A DNA stretch of 6,483 nt from Bifidobacteriaceae bacterium (GCA_031256885.1 JAIRPS010000155.1:1-6483); one strand, 5' to 3'; counted from the first letter of the stretch, positions 1 to 6,428 are shown. Numbers and translations are program-made. Notes: generated from the letters alone by a model not told the origin.

Positions 1-249
1 AGCTGGTTCAGCCGGGTGCAGCAGTGCGGTAACCGCCGGTTCAGCTCGGTGCGCCTGCTCCACGTCCGCTAGCTCAGCCGGGTGCACATGCGCGCCAGCA
101 GCCGGTTCAGCCAAGTGCGTTTGTTCGGCAACTGTCGGCTTTGACAGGTGCGTCAATTCAGCAGCCGCCAATTCCGCAGGGTGGCTCAGTTCAGCTTCAA
201 TCGGCTCACTCGGGTGCGCCTGTTCCACATCCACCGGCTCTCCCGAGTG
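1..249 (-). repeat. 33-bp in-frame tandem repeat encoding an 11-residue His/Glu/Pro/Ala unit in the RND tail
   Basis: On the minus strand a His codon (CAC) falls exactly every 33 bases: its complement GTG is at 247-249, 214-216, 181-183, 148-150, 115-117, 82-84, 49-51 and 16-18. This gives seven full 11-residue units and an eighth cut by the window edge. The loose consensus is H-[P/L/R]-[A/S]-E-[P/L]-x-x-x-E-[Q/L]-[A/T/S]; examples are HPSEPIEAELS, HPAELAAAELT and HPAELADVEQA. A degenerate unit with Asp in place of His precedes the first one (around 282-250). Units are diverged in DNA but keep the 33-bp phase without a single indel, so the reading frame is under selection or the copies expanded by unequal exchange and then drifted. 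Pro at unit positions 2 and 5 argues against a long coiled coil; an extended or PPII-like cytoplasmic tail is likelier. The total copy number is unknown because the array continues past position 1. Confidence 0.92.
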
Positions 250-3200
250 CAGTAGTTCCGCCGGTTGCGCTGGCCGCAAATCTGCCGGTGTGTGGGAGTC
301 GCTGAACAGTGGTGGTTCAACTGGTTCTGGCTGCTCGGATAACTGATCCAACCAGGTGGGTGCCGTGATCTCAGCAGGGTCAGAAGTTGGCTGGCCAATT
401 ACATCCTGCCAGTCGGGCAGGGTTTGCAGACGATCAGCCAATGGTTGACGTGACACTGCTGAAAGATCAGCGCTGTGACTTGATGGTGTAACCGGTGCGG
501 CTGTCGCAATGGCAGGCTGTATCGGTGCAGCTTGCCCCAAAGATTCACGGCGACGCTGCTGCGCCTTGGCTAAACGTTCCGCCCGGCGGCGTGAGCGCCG
601 CTGTTCGCCAGCGCCCACAAAACGGTACAGAACCGGCACAATCACTAAGGTCAGCAAGGTTGATGAAACCAGGCCACCAATCACGATCAAAGCCAATGGC
701 TGGGAAAGAAACGCACTATGCCCAGTCCAGCCCACCGCCATGGGGATCAGAGCGCAAACAGTGGCAGCAGCTGTCATGATGACCGGGCGCAGACGCACGC
801 GTGCCCCTTCAACAATCGCATCAACCAAAGCCAGGTCGCTTTGGCGGCGAACCTGGTTAATGCGGTCAATCAGCACAATGGCGTTAGAAACGACAATCCC
901 CACCAGCATCAACGCACCAATCAAAGCTGGCACACCGACCGCAGTGTCGCTGAGCAGTAGTGCACCCAGCGCACCAGTGGCCGCGAAAGGGATGGCAACT
1001 AGCAGAATCAACGGTTGGAGCAGTGAGCCAAAAGTGGCCACCATGACAATGTAAACAATTGCCACAGCCACCGCTAAAGCGATGCCGAGATCACGGAAAG
1101 CCGCAGATTGTTCAGCCGCCACGCCAGCGACCGCAACAGTGACACCTGGCGGTAAGTCGATTTGGTCAAGACTGGTTCGTAACTGATTGGCCAATCCCAT
1201 CAGGTCATCGGTGGTGGGAGTCAACGATACGGTCACCGAAGGTTGGCCGTTGCTGCGGGTTAGCGTGCTCGGCTGCGCAATTTTCTGGACTTTCGCCACC
1301 TCGCTAAGAGTGACAACTTGGCCGGTTGGTGTGGTCAATAAAGGCAATTGCGCTAAATCAGCCTGGCTTTCGGGAGAGGCCACGCTTGGTGCAAGCGTGA
1401 CGTTCACAGCGCCATCGGCGGTTTCTAAACTACCGAGGGTGGTTGGTGTCATTGCGGCGCTGACTAAACCAACCACGCTAGCTTCAGTCAGGCCAAGACT
1501 GGCTGCCATGGCGGTATCAACATCAATCTGAATGCTGGGCAGATCTGCTGTCAAAGTGGTTGTAACATCGCTAGCCCCGTCTGTGCGCTGCGCTAACTCG
1601 GCGACTTGCTGGGCTGCCTCAGCTAAAACAGTTGCATCGGCTGACCGCACAATCAGGTCAACGGTCGAAGACCCGATCATTGACTGGCCTTGATCAACCG
1701 TCAACGTACTGGTGTTGGCACCCGCCAACCCGGTGATCGCTTGGCGGATTTCGGCTGTGGCAGAATCCTGATCGCTGCCTGCCTTGAGGGTGACCGCAAA
1801 GGTGGCGTTACTGCCTAAAGACATACCTAATAGTCCCGCCCCACCAATGGTGGTTTGGACACCACTAACGTTCGGGTTGCTGAGCAGAGCGGCCTCGACA
1901 GGCTCAGTTTGCGCTGCGCGGGTAGCCAAGCTAATACCTGGCTGGAAAGTTTGGGTCACAGTCAGCGTGTTTTGGCCGGTTGAGCCCATGAAATTCATTT
2001 TCAGTTGCGGTACTTGCCAGGCAGTGCCACCTAAAATCAGGCAAGCCAAAAGCAAAGCAATCACTGGATGACGCACCGCACCGCGAACCGTTGGCAGGTA
2101 TAATCTTTGCCAAATCCCATGTTTTTCTTTACTAACCATTTGGGCAGCCAGTGTTTGTTGGTCAGCTTCATCCAAAGTGACAGGTGCTTTGACAAACCAG
2201 AACGCCAAGACCGGCACAATCGTCAGCGCCACCAGCAAAGAAGCCGCCAAAGCGACCGCCACTGTGATGGCAAACGGCCGGAAAAGCTCCCCAACAATAC
2301 CGCCAACCAAAGCGATCGGGGCAAAAACAGCAATAGTGCAAATAGTTGAAGCCGCAATAGCGCCACCCACTTCACGCACCGCCTGGGTGATGGCGTGAGT
2401 TTTATCCTCACCATATGAAAGGTGGCGTTTGATGTTTTCAATAACCACAATTGCGTCATCGACCACCCGGCCAATTGCAATAGTCATAGCGCCCAATGTT
2501 AAGATGTTCAGCGAATTACCGGTCGCTTTCAAAACACCAAAAGTTGCCAGCAGGGACAAGGGAATGGCCAATGCAGAAACAATGGTTGCGCGGAAAGACA
2601 AAAGAAAAACAAGAATAATTAGTACTGCAAAAGCTAAACCAATCAAGCCTTCCTCAGTTAAGCCGGTGATTGAATCAGTGATAAATGGTGCCTGATCAAA
2701 AGCCACCGCCACATTCAAACCCGCCTGCTCAAATACCGGTGCTGATTCAGCCAGTAAATCTTTCACAGCCTGACTAACTGCCACAATGTTACCAGCAGCG
2801 GTTTTAGTAATCGCCACTGCCACCGCCGGGCGACCATCCCAGCGCGACAGCGAATCAGCCGGTGCAACAGTTTGCTCCACCTTGGCAACATCAGTCAAAG
2901 GCACCGCCTGGCTCTGTACGCTGGTCGCGGCCGGATCATCGCTCGGTACAGGTATTTGACCAGGTAAAGACAGCTGACTGAGTTGTTCAACGGATGAAAG
3001 TGGCGCACCGACCACCACCGGCAAATTGCTATCAGCTTCACTGACGCTGCCAGCCGGAGCTTGCAAACCATAAGAACGCAACAAATTCGTCAAGTCAGCA
3101 ATTGTTTGACCATGCGCGGCCAACGCCGCCGGATCAGGGGTGATAGTGATCACAGGAGGACTGAAACCGCTCAAGCTGACTTGGCGAACGTCATCGAGCT

Positions 3201-3705
3201 GTTCAAGTCGCGGCACCAAATCGCCCTTGACTGTTTTAGCCAGGGTTTGGGCGGTTGCCGCCGCATCACGGCCAGTGATTGCCAACTGCAATACCGGCAA
3301 ATCGTCAAGCGTGCCCGTAATCACCTGCGTTTGCGCAGTATCAGGTAATGAGGTTGTGAGGCGAGCCAGCTGAGTGGTCAACTTCAAGTTAGCTTGATCC
3401 ATATCAGTGCCATAGGCAAACTCAACCATCACCGTGGCCACTGATTGGCTGGACTGAGCGCTGATATCTTTGACACCAGGCACACCGCGCACCGCTTGCT
3501 CAATTGGTTTGGTCAAACGATCAGCCACAATTTGCGGGGCAGCGCCCGGGTAGCTGCCAATCACCACTGCTGCTGGGAACTGCAGCGAAGGAATCAGCTC
3601 AGTCCGTAAGGTGCCCATGGCCAAGCCACCCACCAGGACAATTGCTAAGGTCGTGAGGAATACCACAGCGCGGTTGCGCAGCGACAGGCGTGTTAGTTGA
3701 TGCAC
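1..3705 (-). CDS. HAE1/SwrC-like RND efflux permease with long repetitive C-terminal tail (3' end beyond the window)
   Basis: Inner-membrane, proton-driven RND permease; substrate unknown. I checked every in-frame triplet from 3705 to 1: no stop, 1235 codons, so the C-terminus lies outside the window. The order is the classic duplicated RND fold: TM1 (about residues 11-31), first extracytoplasmic porter part (about 32-345), TM2-6 (about 353-510), TM7 (about 547-563), second porter part (about 565-865), TM8-12 (about 873-1031). The TM4 motif GRVVDDAIVVIENIKRH has Asp416/Asp417, matching AcrB Asp407/Asp408. In TM10, GIVVSNAIVLID puts Ser940 where AcrB has Lys940, as I recall is usual in SwrC-like proteins. 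After TM12 comes an Arg-rich stretch (1036-1053), an Ala/Pro and acidic linker, then 11-residue repeats from 1153. The GTG start follows GGAG by five bases and is the most upstream ATG, GTG or TTG in this frame. Typical members have about 1030-1080 residues, so the tail is exceptional. No periplasmic adaptor gene is visible. Confidence 0.93.
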   Translation of the reverse strand, partial: MHQLTRLSLRNRAVVFLTTLAIVLVGGLAMGTLRTELIPSLQFPAAVVIGSYPGAAPQIVADRLTKPIEQAVRGVPGVKDISAQSSQSVATVMVEFAYGTDMDQANLKLTTQLARLTTSLPDTAQTQVITGTLDDLPVLQLAITGRDAAATAQTLAKTVKGDLVPRLEQLDDVRQVSLSGFSPPVITITPDPAALAAHGQTIADLTNLLRSYGLQAPAGSVSEADSNLPVVVGAPLSSVEQLSQLSLPGQIPVPSDDPAATSVQSQAVPLTDVAKVEQTVAPADSLSRWDGRPAVAVAITKTAAGNIVAVSQAVKDLLAESAPVFEQAGLNVAVAFDQAPFITDSITGLTEEGLIGLAFAVLIILVFLLSFRATIVSALAIPLSLLATFGVLKATGNSLNILTLGAMTIAIGRVVDDAIVVIENIKRHLSYGEDKTHAITQAVREVGGAIAASTICTIAVFAPIALVGGIVGELFRPFAITVAVALAASLLVALTIVPVLAFWFVKAPVTLDEADQQTLAAQMVSKEKHGIWQRLYLPTVRGAVRHPVIALLLACLILGGTAWQVPQLKMNFMGSTGQNTLTVTQTFQPGISLATRAAQTEPVEAALLSNPNVSGVQTTIGGAGLLGMSLGSNATFAVTLKAGSDQDSATAEIRQAITGLAGANTSTLTVDQGQSMIGSSTVDLIVRSADATVLAEAAQQVAELAQRTDGASDVTTTLTADLPSIQIDVDTAMAASLGLTEASVVGLVSAAMTPTTLGSLETADGAVNVTLAPSVASPESQADLAQLPLLTTPTGQVVTLSEVAKVQKIAQPSTLTRSNGQPSVTVSLTPTTDDLMGLANQLRTSLDQIDLPPGVTVAVAGVAAEQSAAFRDLGIALAVAVAIVYIVMVATFGSLLQPLILLVAIPFAATGALGALLLSDTAVGVPALIGALMLVGIVVSNAIVLIDRINQVRRQSDLALVDAIVEGARVRLRPVIMTAAATVCALIPMAVGWTGHSAFLSQPLALIVIGGLVSSTLLTLVIVPVLYRFVGAGEQRRSRRRAERLAKAQQRRRESLGQAAPIQPAIATAAPVTPSSHSADLSAVSRQPLADRLQTLPDWQDVIGQPTSDPAEITAPTWLDQLSEQPEPVEPPLFSDSHTPADLRPAQPAELLHSGEPVDVEQAHPSEPIEAELSHPAELAAAELTHLSKPTVAEQTHLAEPAAGAHVHPAELADVEQAHRAEPAVTALLHPAEPA

Positions 3706-3710
3706 AGCAA

Positions 3711-3714
3711 CTCC
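3711..3714 (-). promoter_or_regulatory. Ribosome binding site of the RND gene, fixes the GTG start
   Basis: Reading the minus strand, GATGGAG lies directly upstream and GGAG is followed by five bases (TTGCT) and then GTG at 3705. This normal spacing, with no ATG, GTG or TTG further upstream in frame before the stop at 3885-3883, settles the start. A second purine run, GGGGAGG, sits further upstream (3729-3735) but is too distant for this start. Confidence 0.7.
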
Positions 3715-3864
3715 ATCAGGGCTTGAAATAACCTCCCCACAGCATATTGCTTTGCGGGCTGAACTGGCTAAGTGCCCTACGGCGTGCCGGATGCTGAGCG
3801 CTGCGGTCGCTTTTATGAGCAGACAGTTACGGCGCGGGACCAGCCCATCAAGGTTCGCGGTGCG

Positions 3865-3870
3865 TAAGAT
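3865..3870 (+). promoter_or_regulatory. Putative -10 box (TAAGAT) for a leaderless ABC-F transcript
   Basis: TAAGAT fits the actinobacterial TANNNT -10 pattern and is followed by eight bases (TTGCGATT) and then the GTG start at 3879. No Shine-Dalgarno sequence is present in the 20 bases before that GTG. A transcript beginning at or next to the G of the start codon would therefore be leaderless. No clear -35 hexamer is seen, which is common for this promoter type. Confidence 0.45.
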
Positions 3871-3878
3871 TTGCGATT

Positions 3879-5480
3879 GTGATTACCGCCCGCGAGATTG
3901 AACTGCGTGCTGGCGCACAGCTTTTATTGTCCGGCGCATCGTTCACGGTAGGGCGGGGTGATCGGATTGGTTTAGTGGGTCGCAATGGTGCCGGCAAAAC
4001 CACATTAGCCCGCGTTTTAGCTGGTCAGGGTCAGCCAGCTGGTGGTCAGGTGACCACTAATGGGACAGTTGGGTATTTGCCGCAGGACACACGCAGCGGC
4101 GAAATGACAGGGCGGGCTTTGCAACATATTTTGGCGGCGCGCGGTTTAGACCGGATTGGTCAAAAGTTGCGCGCAGCCGAACAAGCGATGGGTAGCCCAG
4201 ACCCGGCCATCGCTATGCCAGCAGTTGAACGTTATGCCCGGTTAGAAGCTGAATTTGTGGCTCGTGGTGGGTTTGCAGCGGAAGCTGAAGCGGCGCGTAT
4301 TGCCGCCAATTTGGGTTTAGACAACCGGACTTTAGCCCAAGATTTAGGCACCTTATCCGGTGGGCAGCGCCGCCGCGTTGAACTAGCCCGGATCTTGTTT
4401 GGTGAGGCAGAAGTGCTGCTGCTTGATGAGCCAACCAACCATCTTGATGCTGATTCAGTGGTTTGGTTACGTGATTTTTTACGTGCTTATGCCGGCGGTT
4501 TTGTGGTGATCTCGCATGATGCTGCGCTGCTGCGCACCACAGTTAAATCAGTGTTCCACTTGGATGCTTCACGCTGCGTCCTTGATCAATACAGCCTGGC
4601 TTGGGATGACTATCTCAAACAAAGAGAACTTGATGAGCGTCGCCGCCGCCGCGAACGCGCCAATGCTCAGAAAAAAGCCTCAGCCCTGCAAGCCCAAGCT
4701 GACAAGATGCGCGCCAAAGCAAGTAAAGCGGTGGCGGCGGCTGGCATGGCCCGCCGGGCTGAGCAACTGCTGGCAAACACCCAAGTCGCCCGAGCCAGCG
4801 AAAAAGTTGCGGCGCTGCGTTTTCCTGAGCCCGCCGCCTGCGGAAAAACCCCCCTTCTGGCTGAGGATTTGTCAAAATCATTTGGCTCATTAGAAGTATT
4901 TGCCGGAATCGATTTAGCGATTGATCGTGGTTCTAAAGTGGTGGTGCTTGGCTTGAACGGTGCTGGCAAAACAACTTTGCTGCGCGTCCTAGCTGGTTTG
5001 GAACAACCTGACACTGGGAAAATATTGCCTGGTCACGGCCTTAAACTTGGTTACTACGCGCAGGAACATGAAACCTTAGCTTTAGATGAAACAGTTTTAG
5101 CCAACCTGACTGCGGTAGCCCCGCCCGACTACGATGCGACCGCCATCCGAAATGTGTTGGGTTCGTTTCTTTTCACCGGCGATGACGTCAACAAGCCGGC
5201 GCGCGTCTTGTCCGGTGGCGAAAAAACACGCCTGGCCTTGGCCTGCTTGGTGGTTTCATCGGCCAATGTGCTGTTGTTGGATGAACCCACCAACAACTTA
5301 GACCCAGTTTCACGTGCCGAAATACTGGCTGCCTTGCGTGGTTTCAGCGGCGCGGTGGTATTGGTTACCCATGATGAAGGCGCCGTCAAAGCCTTAGACC
5401 CGCAGCGGGTTTTACTGCTGCCCGATGGCGATGAAGACCTTTGGCGGGAAGATTACCTTGAGCTGGTTGAACTGGCCTGA
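3879..5480 (+). CDS. ABC-F family ATPase, Rv1473-like (ribosome-associated, non-transport)
   Basis: A 533-residue protein with two tandem ATP-binding domains and no membrane segment, so a soluble ABC-F protein and not an exporter. Domain 1 has Walker A GRNGAGKT (34-41), signature LSGGQ (159-163), Walker B VLLLDEPTNHLD (179-190) and switch His213. Domain 2 has GLNGAGKT (358-365), LSGGE (444-448), VLLLDEPTNNLD (464-475) and switch His498. Both catalytic Glu residues (184, 469) are intact. The linker between them (about 245-315) starts with a very basic helix, RELDERRRRRERANAQKK, as expected for the P-site-tRNA interaction segment. The EttA-type arm insertion in domain 1 appears absent. Length and sequence match, from memory, M. 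tuberculosis Rv1473, annotated as a macrolide-type ABC protein. ABC-F proteins act at the ribosomal E site, in antibiotic protection or translation control; which applies here cannot be read from sequence. The GTG start has no ribosome binding site and may be leaderless. It diverges from the RND gene; fabG follows after 167 bp. Confidence 0.95.
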   Translation: MITAREIELRAGAQLLLSGASFTVGRGDRIGLVGRNGAGKTTLARVLAGQGQPAGGQVTTNGTVGYLPQDTRSGEMTGRALQHILAARGLDRIGQKLRAAEQAMGSPDPAIAMPAVERYARLEAEFVARGGFAAEAEAARIAANLGLDNRTLAQDLGTLSGGQRRRVELARILFGEAEVLLLDEPTNHLDADSVVWLRDFLRAYAGGFVVISHDAALLRTTVKSVFHLDASRCVLDQYSLAWDDYLKQRELDERRRRRERANAQKKASALQAQADKMRAKASKAVAAAGMARRAEQLLANTQVARASEKVAALRFPEPAACGKTPLLAEDLSKSFGSLEVFAGIDLAIDRGSKVVVLGLNGAGKTTLLRVLAGLEQPDTGKILPGHGLKLGYYAQEHETLALDETVLANLTAVAPPDYDATAIRNVLGSFLFTGDDVNKPARVLSGGEKTRLALACLVVSSANVLLLDEPTNNLDPVSRAEILAALRGFSGAVVLVTHDEGAVKALDPQRVLLLPDGDEDLWREDYLELVELA

Positions 5481-5508
5481 AGCAGCATTGCTGGGGCGAA
5501 GCCTGGGG

Positions 5509-5546
5509 CTGGGCGGTGGTTTGATGATAAAACTGGGCGGTGGTTT
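5509..5546 (+). repeat. 14-bp direct repeat pair CTGGGCGGTGGTTT
   Basis: Exact copies lie at 5509-5522 and 5533-5546, 24 bp from start to start. They are in non-coding DNA upstream of fabG. The second copy runs straight into the first copy of a separate 16-bp repeat. A recent local duplication or a pair of protein-binding sites would both explain it. Confidence 0.85.
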
Positions 5547-5598
5547 TGTGGTCAAGGTTTGGTTGCGCTGTTTCCACAGTTCTTGTGGTCAAGGTTTG
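5546..5598 (+). repeat. 16-bp direct repeat pair TTGTGGTCAAGGTTTG
   Basis: Exact copies lie at 5546-5561 and 5583-5598, 37 bp from start to start. The second copy overlaps the right arm of CCACA-GTTCT-TGTGG and touches the TGTGA-GTG-TCACA dyad. Start-to-start spacing is about 3.5 helical turns. The core TCAAGGTT also occurs at 3848-3855, in front of the ABC-F gene. Confidence 0.85.
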
Positions 5599-5609
5599 TG
5601 AGTGTCACA
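5597..5609. promoter_or_regulatory. Perfect dyad TGTGA-GTG-TCACA, possible operator for fabG
   Basis: A 13-bp perfect inverted repeat with a 3-base centre. If transcription starts at the fabG GTG (5648), it spans about -51 to -39, a usual place for an activator or repressor site. The half-sites resemble those of the CRP/FNR family (including actinobacterial GlxR), but that family needs six bases between them, so the spacing does not fit. Regulator unknown; five-base half-sites can arise by chance. Confidence 0.35.
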
Positions 5610-5634
5610 GCAGACGCCACTAGCCGTTGGCATC

Positions 5635-5640
5635 TAGTCT
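5635..5640 (+). promoter_or_regulatory. Putative -10 box (TAGTCT) for a leaderless fabG transcript
   Basis: TAGTCT fits TANNNT and is followed by seven bases (GGTGGTT) and then GTG at 5648. This is nearly the same geometry as in front of the ABC-F gene. It favours GTG 5648 as the fabG start over TTG 5627, which would lie upstream of the box. The GGTGG between box and start is too close to the codon to be a good ribosome binding site. Confidence 0.42.
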
Positions 5641-5647
5641 GGTGGTT

Positions 5648-6412
5648 GTGAATGAGCCGCGCCATGCAACAGTTAGTCAAACTGCTGATCCCTCAACAAG
5701 CCTGAATGCTGATCAGGCGGCTTTGGTGACTGGGGCTTCGCGGGGGATTGGCTTGGCGGCAGCATTGCAGCTGCGACAAGCCGGCTTCCCGGTGACCGCA
5801 CTGGCTCGCCATCAACCAGCCGTTCCCGCTGCCCTCAACTTAGCTGCTGATGTAACCAATGCGGCTGATCTGAAAGCTGCCTTCCAAACTGCTGAACAAA
5901 CTCATGGGCCGGTCACTGTGCTGGTGGTGGCTGCTGGCATTGTGCGTGACGGGTTGGTATTGCGACAAACGGAAGATGATTATGATGCCGTGCTGGAAAC
6001 CAACCTGAAAGCCGCATGGCGATGCGTTAAATATGCAGCACCGGGTATGATCAAACGCCGTCATGGGCGCATTATTTTAATAGGTTCAGTAGTTGGTTTA
6101 TATGGTGGTCCAGGGCAAAGCAATTATTGTGCGGCCAAAGCCGGTTTGGTTGGTCTTGCCCGCTCGGTTGCCCGTGAGCTTGGGCCACGCGGCATCACCG
6201 CGAACGTGATTGCCCCTGGTTTTATTGAAACTGATATGACGGCTGGCTTACCTGAGTCTCGCCGTCAAGCTTACCAAGCAGCTATTCCGGCCGCCCGGTT
6301 TGGTGTGCCGGCTGATGTTGCTCATTTAGTAACCTTTCTCGCCTCGCCGCAAGCCAACTACATCAACGGTGCTGTTATTCCCGTTGACGGTGGTTTAGGC
6401 ATGGGCCATTAG
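5648..6412 (+). CDS. fabG: 3-oxoacyl-ACP reductase, FabG/MabA type
   Basis: Cytosolic short-chain dehydrogenase that would reduce 3-oxoacyl-ACP to 3-hydroxyacyl-ACP with NADPH in FAS-II elongation. From GTG 5648 it has 254 residues, close to MabA (247). It shows the cofactor loop TGASRGIG (28-35), Asn119, Ser147, Tyr160 and Lys164: the complete catalytic tetrad with the usual 13- and 4-residue spacing. PGFIETDM follows, and the C-terminus GAVIPVDGGLGMGH is almost identical to MabA. One oddity: the NNAG motif reads VAAG (94-97), so its central Asn is Ala95. The first 22 residues are a poorly conserved polar leader, as in MabA. A longer version from TTG 5627 (261 residues) is possible, but GTG 5648 sits seven bases after a TANNNT box. 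The stop is 16 bp before the next gene, an arrangement like mycobacterial fabG1-inhA. The sequence VVGLYGGPGQSNYCAAKAG places it in FabG and not among catabolic SDRs, though other 3-hydroxyacyl substrates cannot be excluded. Confidence 0.9.
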   Translation: MNEPRHATVSQTADPSTSLNADQAALVTGASRGIGLAAALQLRQAGFPVTALARHQPAVPAALNLAADVTNAADLKAAFQTAEQTHGPVTVLVVAAGIVRDGLVLRQTEDDYDAVLETNLKAAWRCVKYAAPGMIKRRHGRIILIGSVVGLYGGPGQSNYCAAKAGLVGLARSVARELGPRGITANVIAPGFIETDMTAGLPESRRQAYQAAIPAARFGVPADVAHLVTFLASPQANYINGAVIPVDGGLGMGH

Positions 6413-6428
6413 TGAAACACGGTGTGAT

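Larger units (their letters stand above)
3706..3878. promoter_or_regulatory. Divergent intergenic region between the RND and ABC-F genes
   Basis: This 173-bp stretch separates two genes transcribed away from each other, so it must hold promoters for both. On the minus strand the best -10-like hexamer is TATGCT (3746-3741), which would give a leader of about 30 nt containing the GGAG site; no convincing -35 lies upstream of it (TTAGCC at 19 bp is poor). On the plus strand TAAGAT (3865-3870) is the best candidate. An AGCGCT palindrome inside GCTGAGCGCTGC (3793-3804) is the only notable dyad. I see no conserved operator that I can name and no small gene with its own start signals. Confidence 0.55.
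5481..5647 (+). promoter_or_regulatory. Repeat-rich leader region between the ABC-F gene and fabG
   Basis: This 167-bp non-coding stretch most likely holds the fabG-fabI promoter and its operators. It contains two pairs of exact direct repeats (14 and 16 bp), an inverted repeat CCACA-GTTCT-TGTGG (5574-5588), and a dyad TGTGA-GTG-TCACA (5597-5609). A small CAGC-ATT-GCTG dyad (5483-5493) lies just after the ABC-F stop, but no T-run follows, so a factor-independent terminator is not supported. The upper strand is rich in GGTGG/GGTTT runs and poor in open frames with start signals. Confidence 0.5.

Noticed and set aside
1..249. CRISPR array or other DNA-level repeat
   Set aside because: The 33-bp units are contiguous, diverged, in frame with the permease and lack spacers; the period is that of the encoded 11-residue unit.
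509..1054. A 181-codon plus-strand open frame opposite the RND gene
   Set aside because: It is fully antisense to conserved TM8-12 of the permease, has low-complexity Thr/Ala/Ser composition, no ribosome binding site and no recognisable domain. The same holds for the other plus-strand frames between 495 and 3373.
3693..3716. Tiny minus-strand frame ATG...TAA (seven codons) overlapping the RND start, downstream of GGGGAGG
   Set aside because: Could be a leader peptide, but the purine run is about 12-14 bases from its ATG, there are no regulatory codons or hairpins, and GGAG serves the RND GTG directly. Chance is the simplest explanation.
4213..5014. Several minus-strand open frames inside the ABC-F gene
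   Set aside because: They are complements of the conserved NBD1, linker and NBD2 coding sequence, without start signals or family resemblance.
5483..5510. Possible terminator after the ABC-F gene
   Set aside because: Only a four-base stem (CAGC/GCTG) is present and no T-run follows, so it does not meet the pattern of a factor-independent terminator.
5597..5609. GlxR/CRP binding site
   Set aside because: The half-sites TGTGA and TCACA match, but the spacer is three bases instead of six, so it is listed only as an unassigned dyad.
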